In this document: piece after piece, positions 1 through 9,488 of the stretch
Layout of the letters: every line of letters begins with the position of its first letter
Numbering within the stretch: the stretch's first letter is position 1
Assembly (NCBI GenBank): GCA_014191755.1
Contig: BJHE01000011.1
Location: 1 to 57,225 of the forward strand
Source of the DNA: Cyanobium sp.
Lineage (GTDB): Bacteria; Cyanobacteriota; Cyanobacteriia; PCC-6307; Cyanobiaceae
Length of the DNA stretch: 57,225 nucleotides
Reading direction: 5' to 3'
The notes under the pieces: model-generated
Told to the model about the DNA's origin: nothing
Seen by the model: the letters and a program-made list of their open reading frames with translations, nothing else
Database searches by the model: none
Position numbers and translations under genes: made by a program

Positions 1-150
1 TTCCACGACCGCACGTTGATCGAGATCGCCGCTCGCGAGCCGCTCAGCCTGGAGGCCCTGGGCAGCGTTGCCGGGGTGGGCCAGGCCAAGCTGGATCGTT
101 ATGGGGAAGCTGTGCTGGCGGTGCTGAGGAACCTGGAGAGCGAATCCTGA
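1..150 (+). CDS. RecQ-like helicase, C-terminal HRDC end (partial)
   Basis: The window opens inside a gene that stops with TGA at 148-150. The 49 visible residues read as the end of an HRDC domain: the stretch LEALGSVAGVGQAKLDRYG followed by a helix (AVLAVLRNL) is the typical final helix-hairpin of RecQ-family helicases, and the preceding TLIEIA also fits. HRDC domains bind DNA and tune the helicase. RNase D also carries HRDC domains, so RecQ is the more likely but not the only parent. The gene is complete only outside the window. The next gene, aroB, is on the same strand 64 bases downstream. Confidence 0.6.
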   Translation, partial: FHDRTLIEIAAREPLSLEALGSVAGVGQAKLDRYGEAVLAVLRNLESES

Positions 151-214
151 AGGGGCCCGGGCTGGCGGATCGCTGCGTCGTTCAGACTCGCCGCTGATCT
201 GAGCAGGGAACACC

Positions 215-1363
215 ATGGCTGTGGTCCAGCACCCGACAACCATCACGGTTCCCCTGGCGGCCCAGGCCTACCCGATCGTGCTCGGAGCGGGCATCCTGGC
301 CAGCCTGGCAGAACTGCTCATGGCCCAGGGAATCCGGGCCGACACCCGGGTGCTGCTGGTCACCAATCCCGAGGTCGAGCGGCACTACGGGGCCACGTGT
401 CGCCGCAGCCTCGAGGAGGCTGGCTTCCCGGTGCAAACCCTGGTGATCGAAGCCGGCGAAAACCAGAAAACCCCCGCCACGGTGGCCCTGATCCACGAAG
501 CCGCCTTCCGCCACCGCCTGGAGCGGGGATCGCTGATCGTGGCCCTCGGCGGTGGCGTGGTGGGCGACATGGCCGGCTTCGCCGCCGCCACCTGGTTGCG
601 GGGCATCGCCGTGGTGCAGGTGCCCACCACCCTGCTGGCGATGGTGGATGCCGCCATCGGCGGCAAGACCGGCGTGAACCATCCCGGCGGCAAGAATCTG
701 ATCGGCGCCTTTCACCAGCCGAAGCTGGTGCTGATCGATCCCGCCGTGCTCCACACCCTGCCGGAACGGGAGTTCCGGGCTGGAATGGCGGAGGTGATCA
801 AATACGGGGTGATCGGCGATCCTGCCCTGTTTGGGGATCTCGAGGCCGCAGCGCAGCGGGATCCGCTCGGCGGCCTGGCCAATCGAGAGAGCGTTGGCAC
901 GGGGCTGCTGGAGCGGCTGCTGGAGCGATCCGCCTCGGCCAAGGCCCGGGTGGTGGCCGCCGATGAACGGGAGGGCGGCCTGCGGGCGATCCTCAACTAC
1001 GGCCACACCCTCGGCCACTGCGTTGAAACCCTCAGCGGCTACGGCACCTACCTGCATGGAGAGGCGGTGGGGCTGGGGATGCTGGCGGCTGGTGAGATCA
1101 GCCTGGCCATGGGGCTGTGGCGCCTCGAGGACCAGCAGCGGCAACGAGCCGTGATCGCCGCCGCCGGGTTGCCGCTGGCCTGGCCCGCCCTTGATCCCCA
1201 GGCCGTGCTCGCCTGCCTGCAGGGCGATAAAAAGGTGCGCAGCGGCAGGGTGCGGTTCGTGCTGCCCAGCGCCATCGGCGCGGTGGAGATCCGCGACGAC
1301 GTGGAGCCGGAGATCATCGTGCTGGCACTCGAGCGCCTGAAATCTCCTCAGAGCGGAGCCTGA
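215..1363 (+). CDS. aroB: 3-dehydroquinate synthase
   Basis: This is AroB, the NAD- and metal-dependent enzyme that closes DAHP to 3-dehydroquinate in the second step of the shikimate pathway in the cytosol. At 382 residues it is slightly longer than the usual ~360. The nucleotide-binding stretch [19 protein letters not shown], the [19 protein letters not shown] segment and the metal-binding elements ([11 protein letters not shown] and [10 protein letters not shown], with the Glu upstream in GMAEVIKYG) are all present and in order. The ATG at 215 is preceded by a weak GCAGGGAA purine tract about ten bases upstream. The 3' end overlaps by 50 bases the convergent unknown gene that ends at 1314. 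Confidence 0.97.
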   Translation: MAVVQHPTTITVPLAAQAYPIVLGAGILASLAELLMAQGIRADTRVLLVTNPEVERHYGATCRRSLEEAGFPVQTLVIEAGENQKTPATVALIHEAAFRHRLERGSLIVALGGGVVGDMAGFAAATWLRGIAVVQVPTTLLAMVDAAIGGKTGVNHPGGKNLIGAFHQPKLVLIDPAVLHTLPEREFRAGMAEVIKYGVIGDPALFGDLEAAAQRDPLGGLANRESVGTGLLERLLERSASAKARVVAADEREGGLRAILNYGHTLGHCVETLSGYGTYLHGEAVGLGMLAAGEISLAMGLWRLEDQQRQRAVIAAAGLPLAWPALDPQAVLACLQGDKKVRSGRVRFVLPSAIGAVEIRDDVEPEIIVLALERLKSPQSGA

Positions 1364-1820
1364 AACGGAGCCGCGGCTGGCCCAAACCGGCCTCCCGCCC
1401 GGCGAAGTGGTGGATGAACGCCTGCAGCGCCATCGGCCCGCAGCGCCGCTGCCAGCCGAGTCCCTGGGGATAGCAGCGCCAGCACTGCACCCCCAGGGCC
1501 GTACGGCCCCGCCCCCCCAGGGCCAGGCGATAGCGATGGCTGCCCACCACGGCCGGCAACGGCTCCGCCCCAGCCGGGGGATGGGCGAGGGGGCGCCAGC
1601 TGGGCGAGCCGCTCCCCAGGCAGGAGGCGGCGAAGCGCTCCGGTGAGGGATCGAGCGCCAGGGCAGCAGCAAACCACTGCGCCACCCGCTGGGGAGAGCC
1701 CCCCGAGGCGATCCACACCACCAGCTCCCCGGAAGGGCCGGTGGTGGGCAACGCCGCAAACCCTCGGAACTCCACCAAGGCCGGCACCGAGCCTGCTGCG
1801 GAGCTGATCAGCGATGACAT
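1314..1820 (-). CDS. Hypothetical protein, convergent with aroB
   Basis: This 168-residue frame lies between aroB and the MidA-type gene and is read in the same direction as the latter. I do not recognise the family. The first half looks protein-like ([18 protein letters not shown], then [21 protein letters not shown]); the middle is arginine- and tryptophan-rich and contains two close cysteines (CWRC). There is no signal peptide or membrane helix. The ATG at 1820 lacks a clear ribosome-binding site and lies 115 bases after the stop of the gene at 1935. The 3' end overlaps aroB by 50 bases, which is unusual for two real genes, so the C-terminus or the gene itself could be wrong. Confidence 0.5.
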   Translation of the reverse strand: MSSLISSAAGSVPALVEFRGFAALPTTGPSGELVVWIASGGSPQRVAQWFAAALALDPSPERFAASCLGSGSPSWRPLAHPPAGAEPLPAVVGSHRYRLALGGRGRTALGVQCWRCYPQGLGWQRRCGPMALQAFIHHFAGREAGLGQPRLRFRLRSEEISGARVPAR

Positions 1821-1934
1821 TTAAGGGGTAGCACTGCATCCAGCCAGTGCCACCGGCCGTCCCCCTGGCGGGACTCGGGCTCGTCGGGACTTGTTCGAAT
1901 CGGATTGGGCCCAGCGCGGGCTGATGAGCGGAAT

Positions 1935-3113
1935 TCAGGGCTCCTGGAGGAAGCGGGGAGGGTCTGCAGACACCGCGGCCTCTGGACCCCGGGCCAGGGC
2001 GATCCAGCGGAACTCCCCCAGACCGGCCGGATCCACCAGCCGCAGCAGTGCCTCCCGGGCCGCCAGCCGGCCAGCGAGATCCTGCGGATGCGCCGGACTC
2101 TGCAGGCCGTGGAGGGCCTGGGCCAGGCCGAGGGCCAGCAGCGCCTGACCCTGTCGGCAGCTGCCCTGCCAGCCCCAGCCCGTGCCGGCTGCCGAGCGCT
2201 CCAGACTCTCCAGGCAGAGATGGGCCGTGAGATCCCAGTGGCCGGGATCCAGCAGCGGATCGGGGCTGGCCCGCTGCTGGCGGTATGCAAGCAGCGTGCC
2301 AGCCGAGCGCCAAGGGGCGTAGTAGCGATGGGCCTCCAGGGCGTAATCCACCACCAGCAGATGGCCTTCGATCAGGCTGGTGCCGGCCGCCTCCAGCCAA
2401 GGCGTACAGCCCGGATGGAGTTCGCTGCTCCAGCCGCTCGGCAGGCCCGGCGCGGCCGTATCCAGACCGAGGCCAGCCAGCTCATTGAGCGCCTGGGGTT
2501 CCAGGGGCGGCCCGGCGCGGAGCGCCAGCCCCCGATCCGCTCCCAGGGCCACCTCCTGCAGGCGCCACATGCCGCCATCCCAGGTGATCCGCTCCACCGC
2601 GAGGGCATCGAGCACCTCATGGGCCAGCATCACGCCCCGCACCGGTCGGGCAGCCAGATCGGGCCAGGCCAGCCAGCGGCAGGGGAGGGGAGCAGCGGCC
2701 AGAAGCCGGCGCTGGCGCGTCTCCATGCCGGGGTTGGGCTCCACGAGCAGCAGCTCCAGCCGCGCCGCCAGATCGGGCCAGCCGGCCGCCAGGGCCGTGG
2801 CCAGCTGCAGGGCCAGCTCGCCCTCCCCGGGACCGGTCTCCACCAGGGCAAGGGGACCAGGACCAAGCTCCAGCAACCAGTCCACCAGCTGGGGAGCCAG
2901 GAGGCCGGCAAAACTGGCCCCCAGGCTCGGGGAGGTGGCGAAGTCGCCGCGGGGACCAATCCGCAAACGCCCCGCTCCATAGGCGCCATGGACGGGATCA
3001 TGGAGCGCCCACTCCATGTAGGTGCGGAAGGGCACGGCACCGCCCGCCGCCAGGAGCCGCTCCACCAGCCAAGGGGGCGCCCCCGGTGAACCTGCCGGGC
3101 GTTGAGATTGCAT
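1935..3113 (-). CDS. MidA/NDUFAF7-family class I SAM-dependent methyltransferase
   Basis: A protein of about 392 residues of the DUF185 / Methyltransf_28 family. The mitochondrial member (MidA/NDUFAF7) methylates an arginine of a complex I subunit; the bacterial substrate is not established. Family hallmarks are the N-terminal YMEWALHDPVHGAYG (family pattern YM..aLy.p..GYY), GDFATSPSLGASFAGLLAPQL, the SAM-binding LVETGPGEGELALQL, LLVEPNPGMETRQRRLL, and GVMLAHEVLDALAVERI. The later stretch LLVVDYALEAHRYYAPWRSAGTL is also typical. I chose the ATG at 3113; an upstream in-frame start at 3206 would add a disordered 31-residue tail overlapping the divergent psb32 promoter. A role linked to NDH-1 would be an inference from the eukaryotic homologue. 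Confidence 0.88.
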   Translation of the reverse strand: MQSQRPAGSPGAPPWLVERLLAAGGAVPFRTYMEWALHDPVHGAYGAGRLRIGPRGDFATSPSLGASFAGLLAPQLVDWLLELGPGPLALVETGPGEGELALQLATALAAGWPDLAARLELLLVEPNPGMETRQRRLLAAAPLPCRWLAWPDLAARPVRGVMLAHEVLDALAVERITWDGGMWRLQEVALGADRGLALRAGPPLEPQALNELAGLGLDTAAPGLPSGWSSELHPGCTPWLEAAGTSLIEGHLLVVDYALEAHRYYAPWRSAGTLLAYRQQRASPDPLLDPGHWDLTAHLCLESLERSAAGTGWGWQGSCRQGQALLALGLAQALHGLQSPAHPQDLAGRLAAREALLRLVDPAGLGEFRWIALARGPEAAVSADPPRFLQEP

Positions 3114-3232
3114 GGCTCCGGAATCGGAGCCGGCGGCAAGCGGTGCAGGCGACTGCCCGCGAGCCTCGCGCCCGGCATCAGCCAGGGAATCGGATCCGGA
3201 AACCACGCGGTGGGAACCCAGCAGCGGAGAGA

Positions 3233-4093
3233 ATGCTCGCCCATGCCCCCACCACCATGCCGAGCCTGCCGGTCCGATTGCTGAAGCGGTGGGCCCTGCG
3301 CCTGGCCGGGGGCCTGCTCGCCCTCGGTTGCCTGCTCCTGCCCACCACCGCAGGCGGTGCCTGGGCCTACGACAACCCCGAGCTGCTGCCCGACCACCCC
3401 ACGCCGGTGATCGACCTTGCCAAGGCCCTCACCGACAAGCAGCGCACCGCCCTGGAAAGCGAACTCGACGAGTTCGAGCGCACCAGCGGCTGGAAGCTGC
3501 GGGTGCTCACGCAATACGAACGCACCCCAGGCCTGGCGATTCGCGACTTCTGGAAGCTGGATCAGCGCAGCCTGGTGCTGGTGGCAGATCCCCGCGGCGG
3601 CAACCTGCTCAACTTCAACGTGGGCGATGCCCTCTTCTCCCTGATGCCCCGCACCTTCTGGGTGGAGCTGCAGACCCGCTATGGCAACCAGTACTACGTG
3701 CGCGACCACGGCGAGGACGGCTCCATCCTCGACTCCCTGCATGCGGTGAAGGGATGTCTGGCCATGGGCGGCTGCCAAGTGGTGCCGGGCCTGCCCCAGG
3801 AGCAATGGCTGCTCACCCTCTGCAGTTCGATTCTGGGCGGTCTGATCGTGGGCTTCGCGGCCTTTCCCCGCGACGCCGAACGCACGGTGGAATGGGCCTG
3901 GGTGCTGCTGCTCTCACCGCTGTGGCTGATCCTGTTCGGGGTGTTCGGGGTGGCACCGATCGTGACCCGCACCAGCGATCTCTTGCCTCTGGCCCGCAAT
4001 GGCCTGGGCTTCCTTGCCGCCGCCGTGGTGGCTTATCTGATCGCCCAACAGACCGTGGGCAAGGCCCGCCTACAGGACAAAGGCGAGGGTTAA
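3233..4093 (+). CDS. psb32: Psb32-like TPM-domain protein
   Basis: A predicted membrane-anchored thylakoid/lumenal protein of about 286 residues. After an arginine-containing hydrophobic signal segment ending near AGGAWAYDNPELL, a TPM domain runs from VIDLAKALTDKQRTALESEL through KLRVLTQYERTPGLAIRDFW and LVLVADPRGGNLLNFNVGD. The C-terminus holds two or three hydrophobic helices (LLTLCSSILGGLIVGF, WVLLLSPLWLILFGVFGV, GLGFLAAAVVAYLIA). Cyanobacterial and plant Psb32 proteins protect photosystem II from photodamage and speed its repair, so that role is inferred from the family. I used the ATG at 3233, just after GCGGAGAGA; an ATG at 3257 is possible. The gene is divergent from the MidA gene and convergent with the lysozyme-like gene, with a terminator between the latter two. 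Confidence 0.82.
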   Translation: MLAHAPTTMPSLPVRLLKRWALRLAGGLLALGCLLLPTTAGGAWAYDNPELLPDHPTPVIDLAKALTDKQRTALESELDEFERTSGWKLRVLTQYERTPGLAIRDFWKLDQRSLVLVADPRGGNLLNFNVGDALFSLMPRTFWVELQTRYGNQYYVRDHGEDGSILDSLHAVKGCLAMGGCQVVPGLPQEQWLLTLCSSILGGLIVGFAAFPRDAERTVEWAWVLLLSPLWLILFGVFGVAPIVTRTSDLLPLARNGLGFLAAAVVAYLIAQQTVGKARLQDKGEG

Positions 4094-4118
4094 GCGGCAG
4101 CTGGAGCAGGGTTCCCAG

Positions 4119-4150
4119 CAAAAAACCCCGATGTTCAGAACATCGGGGTT
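4119..4150 (-). terminator. Intrinsic terminator between convergent genes
   Basis: An inverted repeat, AACCCCGATGTT / AACATCGGGGTT (4124-4135 and 4139-4150) with a three-base loop, forms a 12-bp stem. On the minus strand the stem is followed at once by a run of T (the A-run at 4119-4125 on the plus strand), so it is a standard intrinsic terminator for the lysozyme-like gene. It also lies 30 bases after the psb32 stop and may work weakly in both directions. Confidence 0.85.
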
Positions 4151-4175
4151 GCGATGGATCGGGTTGGGAACGCGA

Positions 4176-4985
4176 TCAAAAACGGCCAGAGGGATCCAAA
4201 CGACCGGTGGGTGACTCGAAGTTATTACTGGTTGAAGCTTCAGGCTGTTCCTCCGATTGCAGCTGTTCCGCCACTTCGGGTTGAATTGGAGCCACCGCGG
4301 GCTGGACTTGGCGGATGGCCACGGTCTGCCAGGCCGGTTCACCGGCCTGGCGCAACTGTGAAAGATTGTCTTCATAAAAGCGCTTCAGATCGTCGAAACG
4401 CTTAACCGGCTGGCCGTAGTAACTGGCTCCGGCCAGGGTGGGGAAGGAGGCCCACTCCGGCGAGAGTCGGGCAGCCAGATCGGGGGTCATTAGGCCACGA
4501 TCCACCATGGTGAGGGCACCGCGGCGCTCAATCAGGAAGAGTGCGGCCTGATCCTGAGAATCGGGGCGGAAATCCTGCAGCCCCAGGACCCGGGAGGCCA
4601 TGGACCAAGTGAAGGGCATGAACTGGTACGCCCCGGCTGCGGCGCTGGCGTAACGAGTGGAGTACATCACCCGGTCGGGGTGGCGATGGAGGCTGGGGGT
4701 GAAGGAGCCGCCGAACAGCATCTGGTAGCCCATCGGATGGCCGTTCACCCAGGTGCCTTCCGCATAACGGATCGTGTTGAGCATGGCCCGACGCTCCGCA
4801 GTCATGCCGAAAACCCGGGGGGCGGCAGGCAGCGGCGGCAGGTAGGCCACTTGGTGGGGCTGGGAGGCCTGGGGAAGGGTGAGGACCCAGGACTGGGAAG
4901 GATCGGCAGCGTGGGCAGGCGTGGCGACGCTCAAGGCGAGGCCGGAGGCAATCAATGCCAGACGGGAACGCTGAAGAATCGGCAA
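4176..4985 (-). CDS. Secreted lysozyme-like muramidase (GH24/GH104-type)
   Basis: The protein has a signal peptide (RLALIASGLALSVATPAHA, cut before ADPSQS) and then a domain like the endolysin/muramidase fold: MLNTIRYAEGTWVNGHPMGY, with a likely catalytic Glu, then YASAAAGAYQFMPFTW and DQAALFLIERRGAL. These match the EGT...AAGRYQF pattern of lambda-R-type lysozymes, which cleave peptidoglycan. The C-terminal tail is Gln/Glu/Pro-rich and probably disordered. I chose a TTG start at 4985 because it places the signal peptide at the N-terminus; the frame stays open to 5144, but the extra 53 residues look like untranslated leader. The intrinsic terminator follows the gene. Confidence 0.75.
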   Translation of the reverse strand: MPILQRSRLALIASGLALSVATPAHAADPSQSWVLTLPQASQPHQVAYLPPLPAAPRVFGMTAERRAMLNTIRYAEGTWVNGHPMGYQMLFGGSFTPSLHRHPDRVMYSTRYASAAAGAYQFMPFTWSMASRVLGLQDFRPDSQDQAALFLIERRGALTMVDRGLMTPDLAARLSPEWASFPTLAGASYYGQPVKRFDDLKRFYEDNLSQLRQAGEPAWQTVAIRQVQPAVAPIQPEVAEQLQSEEQPEASTSNNFESPTGRLDPSGRF

Positions 4986-5274
4986 AACAATGACTGCGGA
5001 GGACGGGACCGAACCAGACCCCGAAGCGGGGAGAGGATGCGGGATTTCTCGGGAGCGCCAGGGGTTGACAAGCGAAGCAAGTCGGTGTGAGGAATGACGC
5101 TCAGGAAATCGGATGCAGAATGGATCGGAAAGTTCGGCTAACAATGCCTATCGATCCCAACCGACGCGATCGTGACAGTGACGCTCGCACAACTGTCCAC
5201 CTGTATCAGAAATTACGTCGCAGTTTCAAATCTCTGTGACCCGCTGCAATTCAGCCAGGCGATAGAACAGAATT

Positions 5275-6375
5275 TCAAACCCTCTCCAGCGCATTGATCG
5301 GTACTGCTGATCGCGCTTCGGCGAGGTGCAGCAAGGCCTGGGCCGCAGCCCGAGCCCCATCCAGGGGCAGAGGTCCGTGTGTGGGCGGTCGCAGGGGCTG
5401 GTCCAGCTCCCAGTCCCCCCGCTCAAAGGCCGCGGGATCGATGATGCGGTTCTCGCCGTGGCGCTGCAGATCGCGCTCCAGCACGGGCGCCTCGGCAAAA
5501 CCACTGCGGCGCACCAGGTGGATACCCACCCCCTGGCTGAAAGCTTCGCAGAAACTGCTGTAGCCGGCCTTGGTGATCAACCGAGAGCACAAGGGCATCA
5601 GATCGATCGGGCGCAGCCCAGGTAGCAGCACCCGTCCATTGGCTTCACCCTCCAGGGCCCGGTCCGGCCCGATCAGAATGTGGTCTGGCCAGCGGCGCAG
5701 GAGGGCGGGGTCATAGGCCTTGCCAAGGCCTCCGAAGCTCACCAGCACGCAGCGCTCCCGATCGCGGGGCAGGCCCAGCCGCTGCGCCAGCTCGGCCGGA
5801 TCGAAGCGGGGCCGGGAACTGGTGATGCCGATCGCAACGCTGGGCACGCCCCAGTCCATCGGCAGCGAGAGGGGGCAGTGCAGCAGCAGATCCCCCTGGG
5901 CGTAGAGCTCCCGGCAGCGCTCGGCGCGCTCGAGGAAGGGGCCACCCATCGGGGCATAGATGGCATCCCAGCCGAAGCTCGCCAACCACACCAGCGGCAG
6001 AGCCAACCCCCTGGCCAGTTGCGCCGCGGCTGGGGGCACATCCGCGAGCACCAAAGCCGGTTCAGCCTGGGCCGTGAGCCAGGCCGCCTCCTTCGCCAAT
6101 CGACCCGGCAGCTCGCGGTCGAGAACCTCCAGGGCCGCCAGAGTGCCAGGCTCATCGCTGCCGAGGGCATCGGCCTGCACCACCCCCACATCCCACTGAC
6201 AGGGCCGGTGTTCGAACGGCACCGATCCAAAGGCCAGCTTGAGAAAGGAGGCCGGCAAACCGCTCGACACCACCAGGCGCCAATCGGGCCGGAGAGCGGC
6301 CAGTTCGGTGAGCACCGATGCCGTGCGCGATCCATGGCCGAAGCCGTGGCTGCTCAGGGCCGCATAGATCAGCAT
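5275..6375 (-). CDS. GT-B-fold glycosyltransferase-like protein
   Basis: A protein of 366 residues with a GT-B layout. The N-terminal domain begins MLIYAALSSHGFGHGSR, the pattern seen in UDP-glycosyltransferase/MurG-like proteins where the Gly/His-rich loop follows the first strand. The C-terminal domain contains VLVSFGGLGKAYDP, LLPGLRPIDLMPLCSRLITKAGYSSFCEAF and GVGIHLVRR, the nucleotide-sugar-binding half, with the conserved GYSS/GxxS loop. It may glycosylate a lipid or small molecule; the acceptor cannot be told. The ATG at 6375 overlaps the end of the upstream phosphoesterase gene by seven bases, so the two are co-transcribed and probably translationally coupled. Confidence 0.75.
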   Translation of the reverse strand: MLIYAALSSHGFGHGSRTASVLTELAALRPDWRLVVSSGLPASFLKLAFGSVPFEHRPCQWDVGVVQADALGSDEPGTLAALEVLDRELPGRLAKEAAWLTAQAEPALVLADVPPAAAQLARGLALPLVWLASFGWDAIYAPMGGPFLERAERCRELYAQGDLLLHCPLSLPMDWGVPSVAIGITSSRPRFDPAELAQRLGLPRDRERCVLVSFGGLGKAYDPALLRRWPDHILIGPDRALEGEANGRVLLPGLRPIDLMPLCSRLITKAGYSSFCEAFSQGVGIHLVRRSGFAEAPVLERDLQRHGENRIIDPAAFERGDWELDQPLRPPTHGPLPLDGARAAAQALLHLAEARSAVPINALERV

Positions 6376-7310
6376 CGCTCCAGCACCGGTGGCGAGGGGA
6401 TGGAGGAGGAGCTCTGCGGGCTGAAGTCCAACACCTCTGCGCGCAGCGAAGGCGGAACCTGCCGGGGCGCGGCGCACCAGAGCAGCTCCTCATAGAGGAG
6501 TTCCCCGCCCAACCCATACCAACGATGGCTGGCCCGCTCCACCCCCTCTTGGCCCAGATGGATCCAGCTGAAGTGACGAAGCGGGCGGCCGTGCTCATCC
6601 TCCCCATGGCGGGGCACGCAGGCGGCATTGAGATAGGCGGTGCCGCGGCGGTCCCGCAGGAAGGTGATGCGCTCCCCCTGCTGGCGGCGCAGGGTGTGGT
6701 GCATGTGGCCAAACACCACCAGGGGCACCGGGCGCCGGGCGCGGATCCGCTCCAAGGCCAGGGCGAGATCATGGTCTCCCCAGTCGCAGGGCTGCCGCTT
6801 CCAGTCGCGTCCGCAGGGGTCACGGGCCTCACTCCCCAGGCCCGTGGGCCCGCAATGGGCCAGGAGCACCAAGGGGAGGGCCGGATCGGCGGCCAGGGCG
6901 GCCCGCTCGATACGCCGGGCCGAATCCTCCAGATCCACCGGGCCGAACACAGCTGTGGCGGCCTGAGAAAGATGGTGCCCCCCCCCGGCGGTGGCGGGGC
7001 GTCCGCCCACCACCGCCAGACCGGGGGGTGTGAGGGTGCGCAGGGACCAGCCGCAGTGGAGATCCCCGAGCAGGTCCAGCTGGTGACGCAGACGGCCACC
7101 ACTGGAATCCCGGCCGGTGTCGTGGTTGCCCAGCACACAGGCCAGGGGAAGGCGAAGCTGCCGGAGCAGACCGGGTATGCGCGTCCTGCCGTCGCTCAGG
7201 TCGCCCACCACCAGCAGGGCGTCTGGGCGGATGTCCTCCAGCACGGCATGGTCGCTGTGATCCCACTGGTCGTGAAGGTCACCGGCGATGGCGATCTGCA
7301 ACACGCCCAA
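6369..7310 (-). CDS. Cyanobacterial calcineurin-like metallophosphoesterase
   Basis: A protein of 313 residues with the complete metallophosphoesterase signature: IAGDLHDQWD (D and H of motif I), LLVVGDLSDG (motif II), CVLGNHDTG (motif III GNHD), LLAHCGPTGLG (motif IV) and VFGHMHHTLR (motif V GHxH). The order and length fit a group of calcineurin-like phosphoesterases found in cyanobacteria and chloroplasts (TIGR04168 type). Its substrate is unknown. It is the first gene of a two-gene unit with the overlapping glycosyltransferase gene, and its start is 49 bases from that of the divergent nadA. It is distinct from the repair-set phosphoesterase at 20341. Confidence 0.85.
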   Translation of the reverse strand: MGVLQIAIAGDLHDQWDHSDHAVLEDIRPDALLVVGDLSDGRTRIPGLLRQLRLPLACVLGNHDTGRDSSGGRLRHQLDLLGDLHCGWSLRTLTPPGLAVVGGRPATAGGGHHLSQAATAVFGPVDLEDSARRIERAALAADPALPLVLLAHCGPTGLGSEARDPCGRDWKRQPCDWGDHDLALALERIRARRPVPLVVFGHMHHTLRRQQGERITFLRDRRGTAYLNAACVPRHGEDEHGRPLRHFSWIHLGQEGVERASHRWYGLGGELLYEELLWCAAPRQVPPSLRAEVLDFSPQSSSSIPSPPVLERC

Positions 7311-7359
7311 AGAAAGCCCTCCTTAGGCTGGACCCATCCTGCCCGACCCGAGGCCCCGG

Positions 7360-8388
7360 TTGAGCGTCGCTTCATCCATTCAGTCCACGGTTCAGTCCAC
7401 GGTCACCGACTTTCCGGCCGCACGGTCGAGCCATCCCCCGGCGACGGCTCCACCGGCACCGCCTCCAGCCCAGCTGCCCGAAGCGATCGATGCCCTGCGC
7501 CGTGAGCGGAACGCAGTGATCCTGGCGCACTACTACCAGGACGACGCCATTCAGGACATCGCCGATGTGATCGGTGATTCGCTCGAGCTCGCCCGCCGTG
7601 CCGCCAGCACCGAAGCCGATGTGATCGTGTTCTGCGGCGTTCACTTCATGGCCGAGACGGCAAAGATTCTCAATCCGGGCCGCATCGTGGTGCTCCCCGA
7701 CCTGGCGGCGGGCTGCAGCCTCGCCGATGCCTGTCCTGCCGATGAGTTCGCCGCCTTCCGGGCCCGCCACAGCGACCACATCGTGGTGAGTTATATCAAT
7801 TGCTCTGCGGCGGTGAAGGCCCAGAGCGACCTGATCTGCACCAGCAGCAACGCGGTACAGCTGGTGCAACAACTGCCTAAGGATCGGCCAATCCTGTTCG
7901 CACCCGATGCCAACCTGGGCCGTTGGGTGGCCCGCCAGAGCGGCCGGGAGCTCACGCTCTGGCCCGGCAGCTGCATCGTGCACGAAACCTTCAGCGAGCA
8001 GGCATTGCTGGAGCTGAGGCTCGAACATCCCGAAGCCGAGGTGATCGCTCACCCCGAATGCCAGCAGCAGCTGCTCGATCTGGCCGACTTCATCGGCTCC
8101 ACCAGCAAGCTGCTGCAGCGGGCCCAGACCAGCGAGGCCCCGGCCTTCATCGTGCTCACCGAGCCGGGCATCCTGCACCAGATGCAGCGGCGGGTGCCCG
8201 AAAAGGCCTTTTATCCCGTTCCAGGCAGCGATGGCTGCAGCTGCAACGCCTGTCCTTACATGCGCCTCAACACCCTGGAAAAGCTGTGGCACTGCCTGGC
8301 CACCCTGGAGCCGCGCATCGAACTCGACGAGGAACTGCGGCTGCGGGCCCTCGCTCCGATCGAACGCATGCTCGCCATGAGCGCCTGA
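7360..8388 (+). CDS. nadA: Quinolinate synthase A
   Basis: NadA condenses iminoaspartate with dihydroxyacetone phosphate to make quinolinate for de novo NAD synthesis, using an oxygen-sensitive 4Fe-4S cluster. The 342-residue protein shows [41 protein letters not shown], the [15 protein letters not shown] segment, [42 protein letters not shown] and the C-terminal [11 protein letters not shown], which together supply the three cluster cysteines. The start is TTG at 7360; no ATG is suitably placed, and the first ~40 residues (Ser/Thr/Pro/Ala-rich) are a variable extension. The exonuclease gene follows 26 bases downstream on the same strand. Confidence 0.95.
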   Translation: MSVASSIQSTVQSTVTDFPAARSSHPPATAPPAPPPAQLPEAIDALRRERNAVILAHYYQDDAIQDIADVIGDSLELARRAASTEADVIVFCGVHFMAETAKILNPGRIVVLPDLAAGCSLADACPADEFAAFRARHSDHIVVSYINCSAAVKAQSDLICTSSNAVQLVQQLPKDRPILFAPDANLGRWVARQSGRELTLWPGSCIVHETFSEQALLELRLEHPEAEVIAHPECQQQLLDLADFIGSTSKLLQRAQTSEAPAFIVLTEPGILHQMQRRVPEKAFYPVPGSDGCSCNACPYMRLNTLEKLWHCLATLEPRIELDEELRLRALAPIERMLAMSA

Positions 8389-8414
8389 AACACGGCACGA
8401 ACGGCCCCGCCGCG

Positions 8415-9488
8415 ATGGTTCTACCGCCCGATGGCCTGCTGCGGCTCACCCCCGAGGGCCTGTACTGCCCGGCCGCCGGGGCCTGGATCGATCCGGTTCG
8501 GCCGGTGCCCAGGGCCCTGCTCACCCACGCCCACGCCGACCATGCCCGCCCCGGCAGCGGTGCCTACTGGGCGATCGCCAGCAGCGAGGGAATCCTGCGC
8601 CGGCGCCTCGGGGCCGGCATCCAGCTGCATCCGCTGACCTACGGCCAGGAATTCCGACTCGGGGATGCGCGGATCTCCTTCCATTCCGCCGGTCACGTGC
8701 TCGGCTCGGCCCAGATCCGACTGGAGGCGGGCGGTGAAAGCTGGCTGGTGAGCGGTGATTACAAGCGCCAGGCCGACCCGAGCTGTGAACCCTTCGAGCC
8801 GGTGCGTGCTGATGGGCTGATCACCGAAGCCACCTTCGGGCTGCCGATCTACCGCTGGCGAACGGGCCGGCAGGTGGTGGCGGAGCTGCTGGACTGGTGG
8901 AGGGACGCTCCGACTCGGCCCTCGGTGCTCTTCTGCTATGCCTTTGGCAAGGCCCAGCGGGTGCTGGCGGAGCTGCGGCAGCTGGGGGTGGAGGAGGAGG
9001 TGCTCCTGCACGGGGCGGTACATGCGCTGATCGAGCCCTACCGCCAAGCGGGCGTGGAGCTGCCCCCCACCCGGCCACTGGCCGAGCTGGATCGGGGCAC
9101 CAGCCTGGCCGGGCGCCTGGTGTTGGCCCCACCCGCCGCCGCCACGAGTAGCTGGATGAAACGGCTTGCCGGCGCCCAGACCGGCTTCGCCAGCGGCTGG
9201 ATGGCCGTGCGGGGGGTGCGGCGGCGGCGGGGTTCCGGTCGGGGCTTCGTGCTCTCTGACCACGCCGACTGGGATGGACTGCTGCGCACGGTGCGCGAGA
9301 GCGGCGCCCGAAACGTGCTGGTGACCCACGGCCAGGGGGAGGTGCTGGCCCGCTATCTCCGGGAAGTGGAGGGACTCGCCGCCGAACCCCTGGCGACAGG
9401 GCGGGCTGCTGAGGCCGAGGGGGAGTCTTCCGAGGATCAGGAGCTACCGGGCGACGCGGTGCCCATCCAGGAGGAGAGAGCCGGATAA
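8415..9488 (+). CDS. Ligase-associated MBL-fold DNA exonuclease
   Basis: A protein of 357 residues of the metallo-beta-lactamase / beta-CASP type. It shows LLTHAHADHARPG (HxHxDH at residues 38-43), the second metal site FHSAGHVLGSAQI, SGDYKRQ with the bridging Asp, and the C-terminal FVLSDHADWDGL and VLVTHGQGE. This matches the exonuclease encoded with an ATP-dependent ligase and an Lhr-Core helicase in a DNA-repair gene set (TIGR04122 type). The ligase and helicase genes begin 2.1 kb downstream and PdeM lies at 20341, so the set is present but not contiguous here. The last 52 bases overlap the convergent glycosyltransferase gene. The ATG at 8415 is the first in-frame ATG after nadA. Confidence 0.88.
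   Translation: MVLPPDGLLRLTPEGLYCPAAGAWIDPVRPVPRALLTHAHADHARPGSGAYWAIASSEGILRRRLGAGIQLHPLTYGQEFRLGDARISFHSAGHVLGSAQIRLEAGGESWLVSGDYKRQADPSCEPFEPVRADGLITEATFGLPIYRWRTGRQVVAELLDWWRDAPTRPSVLFCYAFGKAQRVLAELRQLGVEEEVLLHGAVHALIEPYRQAGVELPPTRPLAELDRGTSLAGRLVLAPPAAATSSWMKRLAGAQTGFASGWMAVRGVRRRRGSGRGFVLSDHADWDGLLRTVRESGARNVLVTHGQGEVLARYLREVEGLAAEPLATGRAAEAEGESSEDQELPGDAVPIQEERAG

Noticed and set aside
182..1759. Long minus-strand frame opposite aroB
   Set aside because: It is a His/Gln/Gly-rich antisense frame, the usual shadow of a GC-rich gene; aroB is clearly the coding strand.
5070..5110. A Yfr1-like CCTCACAC core on the minus strand upstream of the lysozyme-like gene
   Set aside because: The core has a mismatch in the ultraconserved part (ATTCCTCACAC rather than ACTCCTCACAC), and the flanking stem and terminator of Yfr1 are not present.
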